From Chitinophaga nivalis (GTDB lineage: Bacteria; Bacteroidota; Bacteroidia; Chitinophagales; Chitinophagaceae): a stretch of 64,000 bases of DNA. Each line of letters begins with the position of its first letter. The first letter of the stretch is position 1. Location of the stretch: contig NZ_JAPDNR010000001.1 of NCBI RefSeq assembly GCF_025989125.1, positions 4,074,301 to 4,138,300 on the forward strand. Direction: 5' to 3'. Under the pieces are notes generated by a model that saw nothing but the letters and a program-made list of their open reading frames with translations, was not told the origin of the DNA and did no database searches. The position numbers and the translations under genes are program-made. This document shows, piece after piece, positions 35,895 through 44,437 of this stretch.

Positions 35895-37253
35895 ATGCTA
35901 TTTAGTACCGGGATAAAAGAAGCTCATCACTTGTCCGGCAACCGGAAGCCCCCGGACGCAAAAGGGAAATATGTTGGCAGGCATCTTTATCAGCTGCATA
36001 AACTGGGATACCGGAACTTGTTTCGTAACCGCAGGCGGTCTTTTTTTGCCATCTTAATTGCAGCATGTGGCTTTGCTGCATTGGGAATTGCGCTTGGATA
36101 CTACGATTACTCTATATATGGTTTACAGGAAGCTACCATCAGAAACGGATTTAGTGGTGCAGGCGGCACCGGACATGCGCAAATCAGGGATGCGCGGTTG
36201 AAAGAGCGGGAGGAGCAATATTTATATGAATTCGGCATAGCGAATGCCCCCGCACTATTGGACCGGCTGCGCAACATGCCGGAGATAGCTGATGTGTTAC
36301 CCAGAATTATGTTCGGCGGACTTATTTCCAACGGCGACAAATCCATGCCATTCAAAGGACAGGGCATCCATCCGGATGGAGAATCCCGGTTGCGCAATGG
36401 CATGGTAGGGGTAGACAAAAGCATGAAGGCAAGTAGCCAGCTACAACCACTCAACAAAAGTAAAGCGGGTGTTATATTAGGCAAAAGACTGGCACGTTCC
36501 TTAAATGCAAAGGTGGGAGATATATTGATGATCTATGGTACTACCGTAGATGGCGCTATTAATGGTATCGATGTAACGCTGATGGATATTGTATCTACCG
36601 GTATCAGCGAAGTAGATGAATACTATCTGATGACCACCATTCCGGTGGTACAGCAATTGGTAAATACGGATAAGATAAGTTATATCGCGGTGATGTTCAA
36701 AAACAGGGCCCACCTGAACCAGCAACTGGCAGCGCTGGCAGGGCAACTGAAAACAGCCTTTCCGGACTACCGGTTTCAATTGTCGGACTGGAAAAATGAT
36801 GCGGAATTTTATGCGGCTATCCGGGATACCTATACGGTTATCATCACTTTTATGGGCAGCATTGTGCTGGTGATTGTAGCGCTGAGCTGCTGGAATATTA
36901 TGAATATGTCTACCATGGAGCGTATCCGCGAAATAGGAACGTTGCGGGCCATTGGTATCAGTATCCATAAAATATCGGGCATCTTCCTGTTTGAAGCCTT
37001 GTACATAGGTTTGATCAGTGTTGTTGTTGGGATGCTGCTGCAACTGCTGGTAGCCGCCCTCCTGAATGCCGCCAATATTATGATGCCGCCGATTCCGGGA
37101 ATGAACAGGGGCTACATATTGCAGATATATAGCCTTACTTTTTATCACCTGCTGATTGCAGTGGGTGTGATACTGGCGATTGCTTTTTCCAGTTTGTCGT
37201 CTTTCCTGATCATCAGAAAATTATCTATTATTCAATCCTTGGAACATGCCTGA
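35895..37253 (+). CDS. ABC transporter permease, FtsX/LolC-E fold
   Basis: 452-residue inner-membrane subunit. A cytoplasmic head of about 45 residues precedes TM1 (about 52-70, FFAILIAACGFAALGIALGY), a large periplasmic domain (about 75-310), and three C-terminal TM segments (about 315-340, 365-395 and 415-440). This is the MacB/LolC topology: such transporters act mechanically on periplasmic substrates, lipoproteins or bound lipids, rather than moving solutes through a channel (family knowledge). The partner ATPase is the gene before. The final bases run into the following gene's upstream frame. Confidence 0.88.
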   Translation: MLFSTGIKEAHHLSGNRKPPDAKGKYVGRHLYQLHKLGYRNLFRNRRRSFFAILIAACGFAALGIALGYYDYSIYGLQEATIRNGFSGAGGTGHAQIRDARLKEREEQYLYEFGIANAPALLDRLRNMPEIADVLPRIMFGGLISNGDKSMPFKGQGIHPDGESRLRNGMVGVDKSMKASSQLQPLNKSKAGVILGKRLARSLNAKVGDILMIYGTTVDGAINGIDVTLMDIVSTGISEVDEYYLMTTIPVVQQLVNTDKISYIAVMFKNRAHLNQQLAALAGQLKTAFPDYRFQLSDWKNDAEFYAAIRDTYTVIITFMGSIVLVIVALSCWNIMNMSTMERIREIGTLRAIGISIHKISGIFLFEALYIGLISVVVGMLLQLLVAALLNAANIMMPPIPGMNRGYILQIYSLTFYHLLIAVGVILAIAFSSLSSFLIIRKLSIIQSLEHA

Positions 37254-37284
37254 TATACTACGATGCTGTTATAAAACCAATAAA

Positions 37285-38031
37285 ATGATATACCGGATCA
37301 AATGTTGTTTGCTATTGTTGTTATGGCCTGCTTTTTTAGCTGCCCAATCTATAGAGGAAGGGGCGGCACTCTTGCGGGAAGCAGAACTTAAACGCCAGCC
37401 ATGGCCGGTCATGACCTCTGTTATCCAACTGGATGATAACGGTCCGGCCGGACATTCGACGCATCTTTACCATGTATTTTATAATGCGGATAAAGTATTG
37501 TTGGCCTATATGTCGCCTGCGGAAAGTGGAAATTTATTGTTGATGGTAAAAGATGGTTTATGGTTTTATACAAAAGATACGCGCATGCCTACCCGGATTA
37601 CGCCGATGCAAAAAATGTCCGGATCTGTTTCCTATGGTGATTTAACGAATCTCAGCTGGAAAGATTATGTAGTAACTGCTATGGAAAATACCACTTATGA
37701 AAATACAGCAGCCCACTTACTGCATCTGGCTGCAAAAAATAAAAGTGCTACCTATCAGAAAGTAGATCTTTGGATAAACAAGGCCAATAAACGGCCGATC
37801 ACAGCGGTATCTTACCTGCTTTCCGGAAAAAAATACAAAACGATCAGGTATACCAAATATAATATCAGTGAAGGAAAAGATGTTAATACGCAGATCCTTT
37901 TTACAGATCATTTCAACAAAGACCGGGAATCAACGGTTGATTTTGTAAAAATAAAAAGTGAGCAACAACTGCCGAATCGGTATTTTATAAAAACTGCCTT
38001 ACCGGAAATATCCAATGAAATTTGCAAATAG
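37285..38031 (+). CDS. LolA-like outer membrane lipoprotein-sorting family protein
   Basis: 248 residues from the ATG at 37285, chosen because it opens a clean signal peptide (MIYRIKCCLLLLLWPAFLAA) whereas an in-frame start 39 bp upstream would bury it. The mature part is beta-rich with the half-barrel pattern of the LolA/LolB-like superfamily (strands around LLAYMSPAESGNLLLMVKDG, LWFYTKD, KVDLWINKANKRPITAVSY). Such proteins carry hydrophobic cargo across the periplasm; related families accompany MMPL or ABC exporters in Bacteroidota. Located between an FtsX-type permease and a beta-barrel gene, overlapping the latter by 17 bp. Cargo could be a lipoprotein or the lipophilic polyketide itself (inference). 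Confidence 0.8.
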   Translation: MIYRIKCCLLLLLWPAFLAAQSIEEGAALLREAELKRQPWPVMTSVIQLDDNGPAGHSTHLYHVFYNADKVLLAYMSPAESGNLLLMVKDGLWFYTKDTRMPTRITPMQKMSGSVSYGDLTNLSWKDYVVTAMENTTYENTAAHLLHLAAKNKSATYQKVDLWINKANKRPITAVSYLLSGKKYKTIRYTKYNISEGKDVNTQILFTDHFNKDRESTVDFVKIKSEQQLPNRYFIKTALPEISNEICK

Positions 38032-39274
38032 GAAGGCACTTGTTATCGCAATGCTCACTTTCTTTGCCGGCCATGAACTGGCTGCCCAACAGCTGGTACT
38101 GATAAGTGAACCTGCCGCCAATCAAATCAACCATTCTCCGCTGAATCCAAAGAATGTACAGTCCCTCAATAAGATGGCCGTGACGAATGTATTGTATGGG
38201 GATGCCAGTATAGGCGTATTGGGCGGCCAATGGAATACCGCCCTGAGGGGGCTGCAGCTGTTTCAGATAATTCCGGATGAGCAAAGAGCACAAAATGCCT
38301 TAACCAATGATTTTAAATGGGACCTGATAGAATTGAACTATCAGCTCGTACGCCGTAACTTCACCTTTACTGCAGGCAGGAAGAAAATGAAAATGGGCGT
38401 AGGGTATGTAGGCAGTCCCTCTGATATTATCATTGATCCGCCTTCACCGCTGGATCCGGGAGACCGCCTGTTTAATATTAAAGGCAGCGATATGTTGCAG
38501 GCTACTTACAATGGGGCTAAAGACCAGATAGACTTATTTTACCTGCCCAATACAGAACAGAATACCCGGCTGTATTTTAAAACACATTCATTTGCAGGCA
38601 GGTATTATCGCAATCTCGAACCATTTGAACTGGCTGCTATCGCCCGATGGGGTACAGATGGTACTTTCCAGGCTGCACTCAACGGTACGGTGGCCATTGG
38701 AGAAAAACTGGAACTGCATACGGATAATATGTACCAGGTACAAAATACTGCTTTATACCCGGGAGATGCCGGCTTAGCCAGTAAACAGCAACCTGTGTTC
38801 CGGTTGTTGTTGGGCGGGCAATGGTCGCCCGTTGAAAAATTTAATATCGTATTTGAAGGCATTCATTTTTCTGACGGATACAGTAATGCCGAATGGGACC
38901 AGTTTAATCAGCTGCTGGATGTGTTGCCCCGTATGGGTTTTGTGCCGGTCGATGGAGCGCCCGTTCATGCCGGGGAGGCATTGGGGCGCTTGTATGAGGC
39001 CAAAGATTTTATCAGAAAACGTAACTATTTATTTCTGCGGCTCTTCAAAACCGGTATCATAAAAAAAGTAGACGTAGAGTGGGTCAACTATATCGGTTTG
39101 GATGATGGTGGTTTTTTCAGCCGCTTTTCGCTGTATTATCAGCTCCGGGAGCGCATCGGGTTTTATGGGCATGCACAAAAGATAACCGGTAGGAACAGTG
39201 GATTCGGTTTTTTTGATTATTCACAGAATCTGATAGTTGGTGTCAAAGTCCGATGGTGGAATAAGGATAAATAA
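38015..39274 (+). CDS. putative outer membrane beta-barrel protein
   Basis: 419 residues with a signal peptide (about 1-24, ending ELAAQ). The mature region shows alternating hydrophobic/polar strands rich in aromatics (FTFTAGRKKMKMGVGYVG, GRYYRNLEPFELAAIARWG, FNIVFEGIHFS, GLDDGGFFSRFSLYYQLRER), and ends with strand YSQNLIVGVKVRWW, as expected of a barrel closing strand. The family cannot be named from sequence alone. It is the last gene of the overlapping ATPase-permease-LolA-barrel set and may be the outer membrane end of the export route or the place where cargo is deposited. No terminator is visible right after it. Confidence 0.72.
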   Translation: MKFANRKALVIAMLTFFAGHELAAQQLVLISEPAANQINHSPLNPKNVQSLNKMAVTNVLYGDASIGVLGGQWNTALRGLQLFQIIPDEQRAQNALTNDFKWDLIELNYQLVRRNFTFTAGRKKMKMGVGYVGSPSDIIIDPPSPLDPGDRLFNIKGSDMLQATYNGAKDQIDLFYLPNTEQNTRLYFKTHSFAGRYYRNLEPFELAAIARWGTDGTFQAALNGTVAIGEKLELHTDNMYQVQNTALYPGDAGLASKQQPVFRLLLGGQWSPVEKFNIVFEGIHFSDGYSNAEWDQFNQLLDVLPRMGFVPVDGAPVHAGEALGRLYEAKDFIRKRNYLFLRLFKTGIIKKVDVEWVNYIGLDDGGFFSRFSLYYQLRERIGFYGHAQKITGRNSGFGFFDYSQNLIVGVKVRWWNKDK

Positions 39275-39280
39275 TGGGGG

Positions 39281-39450
39281 TTAATCCAGTTGTACGGCTA
39301 TGTAGCGTTCATCAATCGCTATATTAAACCAGCCGGTACTGTGCTGATGGGGAATGCAGCATATGATATCCAGATGGGGGATATCAGGTCTGGATAAGTG
39401 TAGGAATGAGCAGCAGGTATTTATGTCTGTTTTGAAGATATATACAGGTA
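39281..39450 (-). pseudogene. possible coding remnant without start codon
   Basis: On the minus strand a frame of about 55 codons ends at TAA 39283-39281 with a protein-like tail (HQHSTGWFNIAIDERYIAV) and is open back to a stop near 39451, but has no ATG, GTG or TTG start. It may be the 3' remnant of a lost gene. The family is not recognised. The rest of 39275-39553 is empty apart from the promoter region of the next gene. Confidence 0.25.
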
Positions 39451-39553
39451 TTTATACCTGTTTCCCGGAAAGAAGACGGCGGCGATATGCTTTTTGTCAT
39501 TAACTTGTAGCTGTTTTAGCATCACCCAATATCTATAAATAAGTATCCTTACA

Positions 39554-40138
39554 ATGAAACGATCCCCCTTTTTTTTCGCGGTATTATTAATGCTTGCCAT
39601 GATTGCCGGATGTAAGCAGCAGGTTGCTGATCATACAACAACGACGCCGGTGGTTAACAGTAATGACTGCGGCCAGGCAACTGATAGTGTTACCCGGATC
39701 CTCACCCGGTTGACAACTGCCCGCGAAAATATTCTGGCCTATGATAAACTTAACCGGAAGCACTGGAAACACCGAGAGCCGGTAGAAGCCTATACCATCC
39801 GGGCGGTAGACCTTTTAACGGCGATGGGAATGCCGGCCTCCATGGCCGATTCCGCCATATGCCGGTTTAAGCATGTACGGGTATATCTCGGGTATCACGA
39901 GCAGGCTGGATTTAAGCTCTATGTTGTACCGGTCGATAATGCCTGTTTAAAAGGGAGTGATCCGAGGAAGTGGAATGCCGGCACAGATGTGATGCTGGAC
40001 AAGCAGGCAAATCCTATTATGGAGAGTATCAGTCCTTCTGGAATGGCGAATTATGACAGGTATGTGCTGGATCTGAATGCCCCTTGTCCCAATACCTGCC
40101 CGAATGGAAATACTGTAAAAGAAGACCGTCAACCATGA
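39554..40138 (+). CDS. hypothetical lipoprotein
   Basis: 194 residues with a lipoprotein signal (lipobox IAGC, Cys at residue 20) and a mostly alpha/beta mature part. Mature motifs include AYTIRAVDLLTAMGMPASMA, followed by strand-rich HVRVYLGYHEQAGFKLYVVP and a Cys-rich tail (CPNTCPNG). Family not recognised. The stop codon overlaps the start of the downstream 7TM gene (ATGA), so it is translated together with a sensor kinase set and may be its extracytoplasmic partner (inference). Confidence 0.7.
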   Translation: MKRSPFFFAVLLMLAMIAGCKQQVADHTTTTPVVNSNDCGQATDSVTRILTRLTTARENILAYDKLNRKHWKHREPVEAYTIRAVDLLTAMGMPASMADSAICRFKHVRVYLGYHEQAGFKLYVVPVDNACLKGSDPRKWNAGTDVMLDKQANPIMESISPSGMANYDRYVLDLNAPCPNTCPNGNTVKEDRQP

Positions 40139-40788
40139 TGAATTTCTCAGAAACGATCATTGTGCTATCGCATGTACCTATTTTGCTAACAGTGGTATAT
40201 GCCGCCCTGTACTACAAAAGATTCCCGCATGAGTTGAAGGTGTTCTCCTGGTTTATTTTTTTATCAGGTATCATCCAGTTCACCTCCCTGGCTTTTTGGT
40301 ATGCCGGTAAAAACAATATGCCTTTGCTGCACATCTACGTAGCCGCCGGATTTGTATGCCTGGCCTGGTTTTATCAGACATTGCTGCGTGGGTTTGTCAA
40401 TAGCAAGATCATCGGGTTGATCACCGGGTTATTCCTGCTGTTTACCATTATCAATTCCCTGTTTTTTCAATCGGTACTCACCTTTAATTCTATCGCCTTA
40501 ACAGTGGAATCAGTGCTGATTGTTATCCTGACGCTGTTTACCTTCCGGTTTTTCTTAAGTGATATCGTAAAAGAAACCAGTGGCCGTGATCTCAAAAGCC
40601 TGAATTGGATTAACGCCGGTTTGTTTATCTATTATTCTTCCAGTATACTGTTGTTTTACTTTGGTTCGGTGATCACCCATGCATTTAGCAGAAGTCTGAG
40701 TTTGTATGCCTGGATTTTTCATTCGTTTTTTTCCATTGTGATGTACAGTTGTTTTTTTATTGGCCTATGGAAACGATCAAAGACCTGA
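40135..40788 (+). CDS. multi-pass membrane protein, putative 7TM sensor partner of the kinase
   Basis: 217 residues from ATG 40135, which overlaps the preceding stop codon as ATGA; an earlier in-frame start would lie within the previous gene's coding region. About six to seven hydrophobic helices span almost the whole protein (for example IIVLSHVPILLTVVYAALYY, FIFLSGIIQFTSLAFWYAG, LITGLFLLFTIINSLFF, LTVESVLIVILTLFTF, INAGLFIYYSSSILLFYFGS, WIFHSFFSIVMYSCFFIGLW). There is no enzymatic domain. It overlaps the kinase gene by 22 bp, an arrangement common in Bacteroidota for a membrane sensing module paired with a NarL-type kinase. Confidence 0.75.
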   Translation: MMNFSETIIVLSHVPILLTVVYAALYYKRFPHELKVFSWFIFLSGIIQFTSLAFWYAGKNNMPLLHIYVAAGFVCLAWFYQTLLRGFVNSKIIGLITGLFLLFTIINSLFFQSVLTFNSIALTVESVLIVILTLFTFRFFLSDIVKETSGRDLKSLNWINAGLFIYYSSSILLFYFGSVITHAFSRSLSLYAWIFHSFFSIVMYSCFFIGLWKRSKT

Positions 40789-41570
40789 ATTTTTTAAACG
40801 CCTTGCTGCCACTCGCACTGATCGTATTTATTATCGGTGTGGGTGTGGTGTTCCTGAACCTGCATTTTCAGCGGAATTTATCGCTCCAGAAACTAAAGCA
40901 GGAAGCCTTAAAAAACATCTATCAGCATGACCTGCTTCGCTCGAACATACAGGCACAGGAGCAGGAGCGTAAGCGTATTGCGCATGATTTACACGATGAG
41001 CTGGGAGCGGTGATGTCTATTATGCGGATGCACCTGATGGTATTGCAGCAGCAAAGTACAGCAGGTACACCGCAGTTGCAGGAAGGCTTACAGCAGGTGC
41101 GTGCATTATCCGAAACCGCCCTGGAGAGTGTGAGAAGTATCAGCCATCGGTTGATGCCGCCACAACTGGAAGCTTTTGGATTATTAGCTGCCCTGGATGC
41201 AGTGATCGCGCCTATCCATAAAGCGGGTAGCATCACCATCGAACTGGGTAGTGACAGCGAACTGGAAGAGGTGCCCTGGCTGGTGAATCTGGGCCTGTTC
41301 CGTATTGTGATGGAATTGATCAATAACACCCTGAAACATGCTGGTGCTACCGCTATAAAAATAGATTTTTTGCGCAGGGGGCAACAGCTGCAATGTCATT
41401 ATCAGGATGATGGGAGCGGACTCCCGGCCGATAATCAGCATAAAGGGTTAGGACTTAAAGGGATTGAAGGCCGGGTAAATGCGCTCGGCGGAAAACTGAC
41501 AATAGGGAATAGGGAAGCTGGTGGCTTTTACGCAACAGTGGCATTAACCATAGGTGAAAATAATCGTTAA
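40767..41570 (+). CDS. sensor histidine kinase (HisKA_3, NarL/DegS type)
   Basis: 267 residues from ATG 40767. One N-terminal TM helix (about 11-31, LLPLALIVFIIGVGVVFLNL), a short coiled coil, the dimerisation/phosphoacceptor helix with RKRIAHDLHDELG (about 69-81), and a HATPase domain with INNTLKHAG and DDGSGLP plus GLGLKGIEGRVNALGG. The His in HDLHDELG is the autophosphorylation site of this kinase class. Sensory input probably comes from the preceding 7TM protein, since the kinase has no periplasmic domain. It is followed after 3 bp by its response regulator. Confidence 0.92.
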   Translation: METIKDLNFLNALLPLALIVFIIGVGVVFLNLHFQRNLSLQKLKQEALKNIYQHDLLRSNIQAQEQERKRIAHDLHDELGAVMSIMRMHLMVLQQQSTAGTPQLQEGLQQVRALSETALESVRSISHRLMPPQLEAFGLLAALDAVIAPIHKAGSITIELGSDSELEEVPWLVNLGLFRIVMELINNTLKHAGATAIKIDFLRRGQQLQCHYQDDGSGLPADNQHKGLGLKGIEGRVNALGGKLTIGNREAGGFYATVALTIGENNR

Positions 41571-41573
41571 CAG

Positions 41574-42245
41574 ATGAAACACAATATACAAGTAGGATTG
41601 GTGGAAGACCAGTTTCTTTTCAGAGAAGGCATGAAAGCCATTATTGGTACCTGGGAAGGTATGGAAGTGGTATTTGAATCGGCAGATGGCTATTCGGTAT
41701 TGGAGCGGTTAAAAAACGCGCCGGCGGTGCCGGACGTGATGCTGGTAGATCTTTCATTACCACCCGATGGCGAAAGAGAATACAGCGGGCAGCAGGTAAC
41801 GGAAGATGTAACGGCCGCTTTCCCGGAAATGAAGATTCTTATTTTATCTGTGCACGATGATGAGCATTTTATTAACCAGTTAATTCATTGCGGTGCACAT
41901 GGCTACCTGGTGAAAGACAGCGCCCCCCAGGAAGTAGAAGAGGCCATTAATGCGGTATATCATAAAGGCTCCTATATCAACGAACGGGCTTTAAAAGCAT
42001 TGCAGCTTAAAACCGTCCGGAAAATAAAGCAAAAGCCGGCGAACCTGGTCATCAGTAAGCGGGAAGAAGAGATTTTACAGCTGGTGTGTAAACAGTATAC
42101 GGCGGAAGAAATAGCACAGGAACTTTTTATCAGTGTCAAAACGGTCAATGGTCACCGCAACAACCTCTTACAGAAAACAGGTTCCCGCAACGTGACCGGT
42201 TTGGTACTCTATGCTATCCGGAATAATATCGTATCATTGACATGA
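41574..42245 (+). CDS. LuxR/NarL-family response regulator
   Basis: 223 residues. Receiver domain 1-130 with acidic pocket VEDQF and phosphoacceptor Asp59 in LVDLSLPP, followed by LILSVHDDEHF and the conserved Lys in YLVKDS. A LuxR-type helix-turn-helix occupies about 155-215 (SKREEEILQLVCKQYTAEEI, then SVKTVNGHRNNLLQKTGS). It forms a two-component system with the kinase 3 bp upstream. Targets are unknown; the neighbouring PKS block ends only 2.3 kb upstream, so control of the cluster is possible but not shown. Confidence 0.93.
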   Translation: MKHNIQVGLVEDQFLFREGMKAIIGTWEGMEVVFESADGYSVLERLKNAPAVPDVMLVDLSLPPDGEREYSGQQVTEDVTAAFPEMKILILSVHDDEHFINQLIHCGAHGYLVKDSAPQEVEEAINAVYHKGSYINERALKALQLKTVRKIKQKPANLVISKREEEILQLVCKQYTAEEIAQELFISVKTVNGHRNNLLQKTGSRNVTGLVLYAIRNNIVSLT

Positions 42246-42284
42246 GCAGGCGCGCGTTTAGCTAACACACATTAAATATTGCCA

Positions 42285-42749
42285 ATGAATGAGCTGATTA
42301 CAGTAGCAGTAATTGATAGTGGAAATGGGGGCCATGACGACCTGCATGTTGTTGTACAGGATGTGATGGAGGGATATTTTGATACCTATTATTTCTGGTT
42401 GAAGCTGGAGTCGGTCGGTAGTAAGGATATAAAAGCAGGGGTGGCATCGCTGATCGCCTATTGGATAGCCTGTATAAGTAATAGTAGCCCGAATGATATC
42501 ATTTATTTGCCCATTGATTTTTCGGATGAGTACACGGGTTGTTTGCGTGTAGAAAAATTGTCGGGGCGATTAAAAGTTACATATGGTTATTCGTTGACAG
42601 AAGGCTATAGTGTTAATCCTTTGGATCCTGGTGATTATTATAATAGTATTGCTGATTTTAAAGCGCAGGCAACGGAGGAGCTGTTGGTGAGCGAGGCAGA
42701 CCTGATACAATCATTGCACCGTGCAATAGATCATCTGAAAAAAATGTAG
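42285..42749 (+). CDS. hypothetical cytoplasmic protein
   Basis: 154 residues from ATG 42285 (a TTG two codons upstream is also possible). Acidic, soluble, no signal peptide. It begins MNELITVAVIDSG and contains SNSSPNDIIYLPIDFSDEY; its size and composition recall Bacteroidota immunity-like or small adaptor proteins, but I cannot name the family. It stands 39 bp after the response regulator and is ended by the strong hairpin at 42831-42868. Confidence 0.6.
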   Translation: MNELITVAVIDSGNGGHDDLHVVVQDVMEGYFDTYYFWLKLESVGSKDIKAGVASLIAYWIACISNSSPNDIIYLPIDFSDEYTGCLRVEKLSGRLKVTYGYSLTEGYSVNPLDPGDYYNSIADFKAQATEELLVSEADLIQSLHRAIDHLKKM

Positions 42750-42830
42750 CTGCTGACAGGAGGGGAGGACACGTCGCAGGTATAGCGGACTTACATTATT
42801 AAGATCTAATGTTTGTAGCAGTGTTATATA

Positions 42831-42868
42831 CAGAGAAGGTTAATGCCAACAGGCATTAACCTTCTCTG
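42831..42868. terminator. perfect 17-bp hairpin between convergent genes
   Basis: Arms 42831-42847 and 42852-42868 are exact complements with a 4-nt AACA loop. It separates the plus-strand gene ending at 42749 from the minus-strand gene ending at 42923 and can serve both. Confidence 0.75.
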
Positions 42869-42922
42869 CGCTATTTACAGGCAGTTTTTTGATCGTATAG
42901 TCTGCTGGTGATGAATTATAAA

Positions 42923-44437
42923 TTACAGGGGGAAGGCATAAAATGAGATTCCTTCATAGAATTTCCAGTAATTGGGATCATCCAATGTACGCTGAGGACC
43001 AAAATAATGATGCATATTCCAATCGCAATAGTGAATGTGAATGGGAATTGATCCAGGTACTTGTGTTTTGTAGGCATAAAATGCTACTCCCTCATATTGC
43101 CACCATCCGGGGGCATCTATCCAGTTGGGTGTAAAGTAATGATCTTCACCCGGCGCACTGTTAAATGAATTTATTGGTACAGCGCCAGGTAAGGGTTTAT
43201 TATATGCGCGGAATAGAGGACCATCATAATGCCAATAATTTCCGGTAGGAATAAATCCTGCCGCGAGATAACTATTCCCACCACCACTAGTACTGTATGA
43301 CTGAATGTTTACCAGTTGAGAGGAACAATCCATGGTGGTATAGTCGCCATTTATAATCGTTTTGTAAACACCGTGATTTTTAGCATTACGTAGTTTATAG
43401 GCAATTACTTCTCCTCTTGATTCCGGCCCCATATTGGCACTATTGATGACATAATCGCGGAAGGCTTGAATTCCTTGTATCGTAGTGGCAGCTGACGTAG
43501 AAGAGCCTCCTATTAAAACGCCACTGATTTTTAGTTCGTCCATTACTACTTTATATTCATTGGAGATGGTGGTGCCTCCACCTGCTATCCAGGCACTAAA
43601 AGATGCTTCGAGTGATTTATATACCCGGGATGAATCATAAGTTGTTTCTAAGAGCAGATACGCACTTCTGCCGTAATCAATGGTGGAGATATATACAGGT
43701 GCAATGGTTCCGGTGAAATCAATCGGTTTATTGAACAAATTACCATCTCCCGGAATATTAATATCTGCACTGAAAAATTTTTGAAAAATTTTCAATACGA
43801 AGAAATTTCTGCCACTGTAACTGCTTTCATCATAATTCATAGTAGCATTAAAAAAAGTGCTGAATTTTAGATTGGCACTGATTTTCATTTCCATTTCCCT
43901 TTTGGAACGGGTGTTAATTAATGAAAAAGTAAAATTGGCAGGCTGCTGTCCGGTGATTGTACTGCGCATGATTTCCTGCATGGAAGTCCTGAAATCGGCT
44001 AATGTAGGAGTAATGGTTTTGGCAATAGGACCACTGGAACCCTGTATGGAAACAGAGTAGGTAATAGGTTTGCGTACATAACCTGCAGGATAAATTAAGG
44101 GGTCATAGGTTCCGCTTTGTATACTGTTGCCGTCCAATAAGGAACCGATGTACATAATATCCGTAGAAGGATCTAATACACTTAGTTTATCGAATTCAGC
44201 AGATTGGGTATGCGCAATCGGTACGCAACCGTTGTTGTCGTTGGCACTGCCGGATAGTGTCGTTGACTGATTACTTTCACTCCTGGAAATGGCCGTTTGA
44301 GGAACACGTAAATCTTTAAATTGATTGAGGTGATTGGAGATGTTAGGAGCTTCCGCCGGAAGCGCTTTTTCATCCTGCTTTTTACAGGCGTTTAGGATTA
44401 GCATTAAGCCAATAGCCAATAAGGGGATTTTTTTCAT
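42923..44437 (-). CDS. cholesterol-dependent-cytolysin-like lipoprotein with alternative C-terminal domain
   Basis: 504 residues. A lipoprotein signal peptide has lipobox LNAC at residues 15-18. Residues about 60-370 resemble the thiol-activated cytolysin pore-forming core: AEFDKLSVLDPSTDIMYIGS, the strongly family-like VYISTIDYGRSAYLLLETT (about 247-263, compare VSNVAYGRTIYVKLETT in perfringolysin), and ISGVLIGGSS (about 302-311, matching the VVLGGD region). The Trp-rich undecapeptide and Ig-like domain 4 that bind cholesterol are absent; instead residues about 391-504 form repeats of Trp/Tyr/Gly type (YWHYDGPLFRAY, WWQYEGVAFYAY, YWKFYEGISFYAF) resembling DUF5648-like surface repeats. Probably a surface-anchored, contact-acting pore former or toxin-like protein against other cells; role unproven. 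Confidence 0.75.
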   Translation of the reverse strand: MKKIPLLAIGLMLILNACKKQDEKALPAEAPNISNHLNQFKDLRVPQTAISRSESNQSTTLSGSANDNNGCVPIAHTQSAEFDKLSVLDPSTDIMYIGSLLDGNSIQSGTYDPLIYPAGYVRKPITYSVSIQGSSGPIAKTITPTLADFRTSMQEIMRSTITGQQPANFTFSLINTRSKREMEMKISANLKFSTFFNATMNYDESSYSGRNFFVLKIFQKFFSADINIPGDGNLFNKPIDFTGTIAPVYISTIDYGRSAYLLLETTYDSSRVYKSLEASFSAWIAGGGTTISNEYKVVMDELKISGVLIGGSSTSAATTIQGIQAFRDYVINSANMGPESRGEVIAYKLRNAKNHGVYKTIINGDYTTMDCSSQLVNIQSYSTSGGGNSYLAAGFIPTGNYWHYDGPLFRAYNKPLPGAVPINSFNSAPGEDHYFTPNWIDAPGWWQYEGVAFYAYKTQVPGSIPIHIHYCDWNMHHYFGPQRTLDDPNYWKFYEGISFYAFPL

